Positions 58,783-64,000 of a stretch of DNA of 64,000 nucleotides are shown here, piece after piece. Source of the stretch: Sulfuricaulis sp. (GTDB lineage Bacteria; Pseudomonadota; Gammaproteobacteria; Acidiferrobacterales; Sulfurifustaceae); NCBI RefSeq assembly GCF_024653915.1, contig NZ_JANLGY010000022.1, positions 147,238 through 211,237 of the forward strand. Direction: 5' to 3'. The first letter of the stretch is position 1. Each line of letters begins with the position of its first letter. Below the pieces are notes generated by a model. That model was not told the DNA's origin, made no database searches, and worked only from the letters and a program-made list of their open reading frames with translations. Both the position numbers and the translations under genes were made by a program.

Positions 58783-60948
58783 TTAGAGCGACTGCAGATT
58801 GGCGTAACCAATGACCAGCCATTTGGTGCCGGCGGCCTCGAAATTGACCTGCACCCGGGCATGCGACCCCTGGCCTTCGTAGCGCAGCACCACACCTTCG
58901 CCGAAGGTCCCGTGGCGCACCCGGCTGCCGAGGCGCATACCGCCGGCCGGGGGCTCCTGGGCCGGCAGGCCGGTCGCGAGTTTGGCGGAGGGATAGGCCG
59001 AAACCATAGGCTTGGCGCGGATTTCCTGGATTAATTCCTCGGGGATCTCGCCCAGAAAACGCGAGGGACTGGTATAGCGCTCGTTACCGTGCAGACGCCG
59101 CAGCTCAGCCTGGGTCAGCACCAGCTGCTGCCGTGCCCGGGTCATGCCGACATAGCACAGGCGCCGCTCCTCCTCGAGCCGGGTGGGGTCCTCGAGCGAG
59201 TGCTGGTGCGGGAACAGGCCTTCTTCCAGACCGGTCAGGAACACCAGCGGAAACTCCAGCCCCTTGGCCGAGTGCAGGCTCATGAGCTGCACGCAGTCCT
59301 GCCAGGCCTCGGCCTGGCCTTCGCCAGCCTCCAGGGCCGCGTGCGCCAGAAACGAGGATAGCGGATCGAGGCCCTCGGCCTCGTCATGTTCATAGCCGCG
59401 CGCGGCATTAATCAATTCTTCCAGGTTTTCCACGCGCGATTCGGCCTTTTCGCCTTTCTCTTTTTTGTAGTGCTCGATCAGCCCGCTGCCGGCAAGCATC
59501 AGTTCCACCGTTTCACCCAGCACGAGTCCGGTCGTTTCGCGCGCCAGGCGTTCGATAAGCTGCATGAAACCGTGCAGCGCTTCGCGCGCGCGGGGCGGCA
59601 GCTCGGCGGCGCCGAGCAGTTTCTGCGCCGCGTCCCACAGGGAAATTTTTTCAACTTTGGCAAGGTCGCGCAGTGCATCCAAAGTCTTAGCGCCAATACC
59701 GCGTGTGGGCAGATTTACCACACGCTCAAACGAGGAGTCGTCGTGGCGGCTGGCCATGAGTCGAAGGTAGGCGAGCGCGTCCTTGATCTCGGCGCGCTCG
59801 AAAAAGCGCAGACCGCCGTACACGCGATAGGGAATGCCTTCGTTGATCAGGCGCTCCTCGAACAGGCGCGATTGGGCATTCGACCGGTATAGCACCGCGC
59901 ACTCGGCGCGCGCATGCCCATGCGCCACCCAGTCCTGGATGCGGTCAATCACGAAACGCGCCTCGTCGTAATCGGTATAGCCGGTGTAGAACTGGATCAG
60001 TTCGCCTTCCTCGCCCGCGGTCCACAGGTTCTTGCCGAGACGTCCAGTGTTGTTGCCGATAACAGCATTGGCGGCTTTAAGGATGGTCGAGGTAGAGCGG
60101 TAGTTCTGCTCGAGGCGAATGGTGCGCGTGCCGGGGTGGTCGTTTTCAAACTTGAGAATATTTTCCACCTTGGCGCCGCGCCAACCGTAGATGGACTGGT
60201 CATCGTCGCCGACCACGAACAGGTTGCGCTCGGGTCCGACGAACTGCCTGAGCCAGGCATACTGGATGCGGTTGGTGTCCTGAAACTCATCCACCAGTAC
60301 ATGACGGAAACGTCCCTGGTAGTGCTCGCGCATAGTTGGGTTGTCGCGCAACAGTTCGTAGGCGCGTAGCAGCAGCTCGGCGAAATCTACCAATCCCGAA
60401 CGCTGACAGATTTCCTCGTAGGCGATATAGACGCGCCGCAACTCGCGCTGGGTCGGGTCGTTGGATTCGCCGAGGTCCTTGGGGCGCCGACCCTCTTCCT
60501 TGTGGCCGTTGATGAACCACATGGCCTGCTTGGGCGGCCAATAGGCCTCATCCATATTCATGGCTTTCATGAGCCGCCTGATGACTCTGAGTTGGTCTTC
60601 ACTATCAAGAATCGTGAATGTCTGCGGGAGATTTGCCTCTTTCCAGTGAGAACGCAGCAAACGGTGCGAGAGTCCATGAAAGGTCCCGGTCCACATGCCG
60701 CCGACCGGTGACTGCAGCATGGATTCAATGCGACCGCGCATCTCGTGGGCAGCCTTGTTGGTGAAAGTCACCGCCAGGATCGCGTGTGGCGAGATGCCCT
60801 CCACGCCCACCAGCCAGGCCACGCGGTGGGTCAGCACGCGCGTCTTGCCGCTGCCGGCCCCGGCCAGCACCAGCAACGGCCCCGGAGGCGCGCTCACGGC
60901 CTCGCGCTGCGCGTCGTTGAGTTCGTCCATCAGGTGGGAGACATCCAT
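58783..60948 (-). CDS. uvrD: DNA helicase II UvrD
   Basis: 721 residues. SF1 helicase motifs: LNDAQREAVSAPPGPLLVLAGAGSGKTRVLTHR, FTNKAAHEM, VDEFQDTN, GDDDQSIYGWRGA, LEQNYRSTSTIL, SLHSAKGLEFPLVFLTG and VGMTRARQQLVLT. It resembles UvrD/Rep/PcrA with the C-terminal Tudor-like segment (LGSRVRHGTFGEGVVLRYEGQGSHARVQVNFEAAGTKWLV, residues about 675-714) seen in UvrD/PcrA. It acts in nucleotide excision and mismatch repair. Confidence 0.94.
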   Translation of the reverse strand: MDVSHLMDELNDAQREAVSAPPGPLLVLAGAGSGKTRVLTHRVAWLVGVEGISPHAILAVTFTNKAAHEMRGRIESMLQSPVGGMWTGTFHGLSHRLLRSHWKEANLPQTFTILDSEDQLRVIRRLMKAMNMDEAYWPPKQAMWFINGHKEEGRRPKDLGESNDPTQRELRRVYIAYEEICQRSGLVDFAELLLRAYELLRDNPTMREHYQGRFRHVLVDEFQDTNRIQYAWLRQFVGPERNLFVVGDDDQSIYGWRGAKVENILKFENDHPGTRTIRLEQNYRSTSTILKAANAVIGNNTGRLGKNLWTAGEEGELIQFYTGYTDYDEARFVIDRIQDWVAHGHARAECAVLYRSNAQSRLFEERLINEGIPYRVYGGLRFFERAEIKDALAYLRLMASRHDDSSFERVVNLPTRGIGAKTLDALRDLAKVEKISLWDAAQKLLGAAELPPRAREALHGFMQLIERLARETTGLVLGETVELMLAGSGLIEHYKKEKGEKAESRVENLEELINAARGYEHDEAEGLDPLSSFLAHAALEAGEGQAEAWQDCVQLMSLHSAKGLEFPLVFLTGLEEGLFPHQHSLEDPTRLEEERRLCYVGMTRARQQLVLTQAELRRLHGNERYTSPSRFLGEIPEELIQEIRAKPMVSAYPSAKLATGLPAQEPPAGGMRLGSRVRHGTFGEGVVLRYEGQGSHARVQVNFEAAGTKWLVIGYANLQSL

Positions 60949-61080
60949 CGCGGGATTTTACCAGAGACGCGGCAGAACTCGGGGGAAATCAGCCAGCCAG
61001 CCGCCATGGTAGGAACAGCCGAAATAAGGCTTTACACTGGCATTAATAAAAAAGTCTGTCGATTTTTCAGGGAACATCTC

Positions 61081-61692
61081 ATGTCACTTAAAGAAAAGCT
61101 GAGGGAAATACTGTCCTTCGTTGTGCGCAAGCGCGAGGACATGCTGCTGTGCAAGGATCTGACGGTGGTTTCCGGGTTGAAGTCGTCCGGGCGCCTGGAA
61201 GTGGTCCCGATGCACGTTGGCCACCTCAAAGAACTGGTGGAATTCATCCAGGAACATCACAGAGAGACCGCGCGCTCCTTGCGCATGCTCGACGACTGTT
61301 TTCGCAACCGTTACGAGGGCCGCGTGGCGCTCCTGAACGGCAGTATCATCGGCTACCGCTGGTGGGTCACCTCGGCCATTCCGCATCCGCAACTGAAACT
61401 CTATGGCGTATCGTTGCTCGACGACGAGGTCTACGCCTTCGGACTGTACATCGCACGCGCCTTCCGTGCTCAGGGCTACGCCGGGGAATTTCTGGCGCTC
61501 ACCCAGAAACAGTTGGTGGATATGGGTTTCAAGCGCCTCTACAACGCCGTGGCCACCAGCAATGTCCCGTCAAGGCGGCTGTATCAGACCTTCGGCTCGA
61601 AGGAATTGGGCTTGCGCGTGTCACGGAGTTTCTTTTCCACCATCACTTTCTGCGATGGGCGGTGGCTGCGTTACAACCCGGTGTGGATGTAG
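61081..61692 (+). CDS. GNAT-family N-acetyltransferase
   Basis: 203 residues from the ATG at 61081; a longer frame upstream overlaps uvrD and is not used. The GNAT acetyl-CoA region lies at YIARAFRAQGYAGEFLALTQKQLVDMGFKRLYNAVATSNVPSRRLYQTFGSKELG, with the typical Q/RxxGxG/A-like AQGYAG and the C-terminal NxxSxxLYxxxG-type motif. Substrate unknown. A second, distantly similar GNAT gene lies at 63005-63766 beyond the oxygenase gene. Confidence 0.82.
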   Translation: MSLKEKLREILSFVVRKREDMLLCKDLTVVSGLKSSGRLEVVPMHVGHLKELVEFIQEHHRETARSLRMLDDCFRNRYEGRVALLNGSIIGYRWWVTSAIPHPQLKLYGVSLLDDEVYAFGLYIARAFRAQGYAGEFLALTQKQLVDMGFKRLYNAVATSNVPSRRLYQTFGSKELGLRVSRSFFSTITFCDGRWLRYNPVWM

Positions 61693-61710
61693 CCAGACAA
61701 CGTCGATTCC

Positions 61711-62991
61711 TCAAGTCTCTCGGCTCACCGCGCCCACGCGGGCCTGTGGTGCCAGCTCGGCAAACCAGAACATCTTGATGAATTGCGCCCGGGTCAGGGT
61801 GATGAGGATTTTTTTCAGCTCCTCGAAGGAGATCTGGGGAAAGGCCTTTTGCACCTCGGCGGCGGTGAAAGGCTTGCGCTGTTCCTCGATCCAGCGAAAG
61901 ACCATCAGCACCTCGGAGGATATTTCCAGGCGCGCAGATATTCGATCCGTCGAATCGGAATGTCCCAGCCGGATGGCCACCACCTTCGTGCCTTGGGGCG
62001 ATTTATCGGACTCTACTTCTAGTTCTAGCGCCGCGTCCGGTATACGCTGGAACCTGGAATTTTCGTTGATTTGGTCGAGGCGTTTGGCTACCGGGATCGG
62101 GGCCTGAATCAGATCCTCGGGGGAAAGCGATGCCACCAGTTGCGGCAGGCGCGCGAGCAATTGTTTGGCATGGGTGTGCAACTTGGTGTTTAGCGTGCCA
62201 TTACCAGTGGCGCCGTACAACGGTTCGCGCCAGGCACTGTCCTGCAACAGCAACCAGCGGATCTGCTCCATGGCGCAGTCGAGCAGCGTCGGCGGGCTGA
62301 TGGTGATGCTGAGCGACAATGAAGGTTCGCTGGCCTCGGTGTAATGCCAGGTGCCGCGCGGCAGGAACAGCACCGAGCCCGGTTTCATCGCGGCGGTTTC
62401 GAACTTCACGTTCTTGTTTTCCGGAAATCCGTTCTGCGCCTGCGCGTACAGCTCGTCGTACGGCTTGCCGCCAGAGATGTACTGCGTGCCATAGGGCATG
62501 GCAAGTTCCTGCACCGGTGCGTAATGAAAACGCTTGGTGCCATGCAGCTGGAGAGAAATGACATCCTGCGCATCGAAGTGGCAACTCAGACCATCCTGAA
62601 ACGGCGAGGCAAAGGCGCTCATGACCAGTGAACCTTCATTCAGCCCGAGCTCGGACTCCAGACCGCGCAGGAATTCCGGCGTCCCGGGAACATACGGCCC
62701 AATGTCCTCGAAATTCAAAGTGAGCCCCATCTCGAACAGTATGGAGGGATCGACCCGGTCGATCTGGATCATCTGATCGCTCTTGCGCCCGTGGGTGAAA
62801 CGCAGACTGCCGCGATAACGCTTGGCCAGATTCTGCACGCTCGCCAGTTCCTCGCCGCGCAACAGCGCCGGCCAGCGCGCCGGGTCGCTCTGTGCCACGA
62901 ACGGCCGTTTTGGCCAGTATTGGTTCAGGAATTCATCGGCGGCTTTCGGCGACAACAGCGCTGCCAGTAAAGGTTTGTTGGCTACAGACAT
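61711..62991 (-). CDS. JmjC/cupin oxygenase, ribosomal-protein hydroxylase-like (RoxA family)
   Basis: 426 residues. A JmjC-type double-stranded beta helix with Fe(II) ligands CHFDAQDVISLQLHG (His, Asp) and the distal His in LFLPRGTWHYTE. The N-terminal segment YWPKRPFVAQS matches the 2-oxoglutarate oxygenases that hydroxylate ribosomal proteins (E. coli RoxA/YcfD acts on L16). The C-terminal winged-helix-like region (IEEQRKPFTAAEVQKAFPQISFEELKKIL) is also expected. Substrate not provable from sequence. Confidence 0.8.
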   Translation of the reverse strand: MSVANKPLLAALLSPKAADEFLNQYWPKRPFVAQSDPARWPALLRGEELASVQNLAKRYRGSLRFTHGRKSDQMIQIDRVDPSILFEMGLTLNFEDIGPYVPGTPEFLRGLESELGLNEGSLVMSAFASPFQDGLSCHFDAQDVISLQLHGTKRFHYAPVQELAMPYGTQYISGGKPYDELYAQAQNGFPENKNVKFETAAMKPGSVLFLPRGTWHYTEASEPSLSLSITISPPTLLDCAMEQIRWLLLQDSAWREPLYGATGNGTLNTKLHTHAKQLLARLPQLVASLSPEDLIQAPIPVAKRLDQINENSRFQRIPDAALELEVESDKSPQGTKVVAIRLGHSDSTDRISARLEISSEVLMVFRWIEEQRKPFTAAEVQKAFPQISFEELKKILITLTRAQFIKMFWFAELAPQARVGAVSRET

Positions 62992-63004
62992 ATAGTCGTG
63001 ATGG

Positions 63005-63766
63005 TCAGGGAGAATTCGATGAGTCCGTCTGTAGTCGTCCGTCGTCGAGTTTTAGAGCCGGCCAATGGGTACGGAAAGCTCGCCATCGCTGACTGTCTTT
63101 TTCGCGCAAATAGAGCATCGTGCGAGAGAACACCCCGACGAACCGAAGCGTTGCGAGCTTGCGGAATCCAAGCCGACGATTGGCGGCAAGCGACGGTGCA
63201 TTGAGATCGTCGATCGAAGTATAGAAATGCGTGCCGGGTGGATAATACTGCATGAGATAGAGCTTGAGACGCTGGAACAGTCTGCGCCCGCGATGCGGCG
63301 GTATAACATATGCGTTGCCGGTGAATACCGAGCGGGAATCGAGTCGCACGTTCAGGTTACACCGGCGATAATCATCGAGCGTGATCACATACTCACCGGT
63401 AAACGCCCATACATAGCCGACGACGCGCTCACCGTTCAGAGCAACGGCACAGCGGGCTCCGTCGCGAAAAAACTTGCGAAACATTACGTCGAGATGCACC
63501 CGGTCAGCGTTGGGTGCGCAAACCAGTATTGCATCGAGGTTCATAAGGGTCGCGAATCCGAAGGTATACCCGGCGAGTGGTTGGAACGTTTGTGTTTCCA
63601 CTGCGCCCATCAATCTCAGGATTTGGATATCGGCCAGCCAGAGGGCTCCGCCATTTGCAACACCATATGAGGCCAGAATTTTGAATATTCGCACGAAGCC
63701 GCCTTCGCGATAATGTGCGAGGAGCCGATTTAGCTTTAAGAGCAGGAAAGACGTTGCCGTTTTCAT
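63005..63766 (-). CDS. GNAT-family N-acetyltransferase-like protein
   Basis: 253 residues. The GNAT core is in the middle: GARCAVALNGERVVGYVWAF, then GNAYVIPPHRGRRLFQRLKLYLMQYYPPG (acetyl-CoA loop) and FYTSIDDLNAPSLAANRRLGFRKLATLRF (N-P-S-A/NxxLGF type motif). About 60 unrelated residues precede it. Similar genes sit near surface-sugar or lipid genes in other genomes. It ends 13 bp after the oxygenase gene start on the same strand, so they may share a promoter. Confidence 0.72.
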   Translation of the reverse strand: MKTATSFLLLKLNRLLAHYREGGFVRIFKILASYGVANGGALWLADIQILRLMGAVETQTFQPLAGYTFGFATLMNLDAILVCAPNADRVHLDVMFRKFFRDGARCAVALNGERVVGYVWAFTGEYVITLDDYRRCNLNVRLDSRSVFTGNAYVIPPHRGRRLFQRLKLYLMQYYPPGTHFYTSIDDLNAPSLAANRRLGFRKLATLRFVGVFSRTMLYLREKDSQRWRAFRTHWPALKLDDGRLQTDSSNSP

Positions 63767-63876
63767 TGCGATCCTTGCGTCGTCAAAGCGTGTGGCAGAA
63801 TTGGCGAGGGGCTTATTGTGTAAGCCTTGCGTTAAAGAAAGCTATCGCCAAATCTAACAATAATCCAATCGGTTAA

Positions 63877-64000
<124 letters not shown>

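Overview
The window is a 64 kb piece of a high-GC bacterial chromosome, almost certainly gammaproteobacterial. The evidence is the gene content and order: rhlB divergent from trxA-rho, FadE/FadI/FadJ-type beta-oxidation proteins, RluF, hemH/thiD/thiE/hemL, polA and UvrD. The cytochrome-rich respiratory genes and the TRAP transporter suggest a free-living, facultatively anaerobic or chemolithotrophic lineage (Acidiferrobacterales/Chromatiales-like). That placement is a guess from gene content, not a computed phylogeny.

Region 1 (1-6.7 kb): end of nhaA, rluF, a conserved hypothetical gene, and an FNR-type regulator beside a respiratory module. The module has a CbcL-like membrane protein (nine c-haem motifs plus a b-type membrane domain), a small cytochrome c and an ethylbenzene-dehydrogenase-type haem protein. 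The divergent intergenic region holds two identical perfect FNR boxes, each about 41 bp upstream of a plausible start site. Region 2 (6.7-17.4 kb) is housekeeping: mtnD, rhlB, trxA, rho, rpmE, a secreted nuclease, an M48 lipoprotein protease, malic enzyme, two AT-rich orphan genes, mdh and prmB. Region 3 (17.4-32.4 kb) is one long leftward lipid block: acyl-CoA synthetase, RND/MMPL exporter, YCF48-like protein, DUF1329, DUF1302, FadJ, FadI, FadE and a 54-residue rubredoxin.

Region 4 (32.5-40.6 kb) holds hemH-thiD and thiE-hemL, separated by about 4.3 kb of accessory DNA. This DNA holds a winged-helix/GHKL/STAS-like regulator behind a repeated operator, a duplicated 3' end of thiD, a collagen-like secreted peptide and an IS3-family remnant. 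It also holds a relic integron cassette array without an integrase: a PIN-domain toxin cassette and a ClpP-like periplasmic protein cassette. Two attC-like sites are each interrupted at the same place by a 218-bp element with matching terminal inverted repeats.

Region 5 (40.6-50.1 kb): small conserved proteins, cytochrome c4, polA, a LOG-family protein, DUF2782, a BPSS1780-type membrane protein, a histone-deacetylase-like amidohydrolase and the TRAP permeases dctQ-dctM. Region 6 (50.1-56.7 kb) is a second accessory island that separates dctQM from the TRAP binding protein dctP. It carries hemG, an orphan higA, a brnT-brnA toxin-antitoxin pair and a duplicated 3' end of dctM. Then comes the most interesting locus: a divergent, XRE-regulated ubiquitin-like system. 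On one side are a ubiquitin-like protein ending exactly in Gly-Gly, a JAMM-metalloprotease and a ThiF/E1-like enzyme, tightly overlapped. On the other side are the XRE repressor, a 67-residue protein and a papain-like cysteine protease. No E2 or CD-NTase gene is seen.

Region 7 (56.7-64 kb): dctP (TakP-like), a membrane diguanylate cyclase, uvrD, two GNAT proteins, a JmjC ribosomal oxygenase-like protein and the end of glmS. No tRNA, rRNA or CRISPR array was seen.
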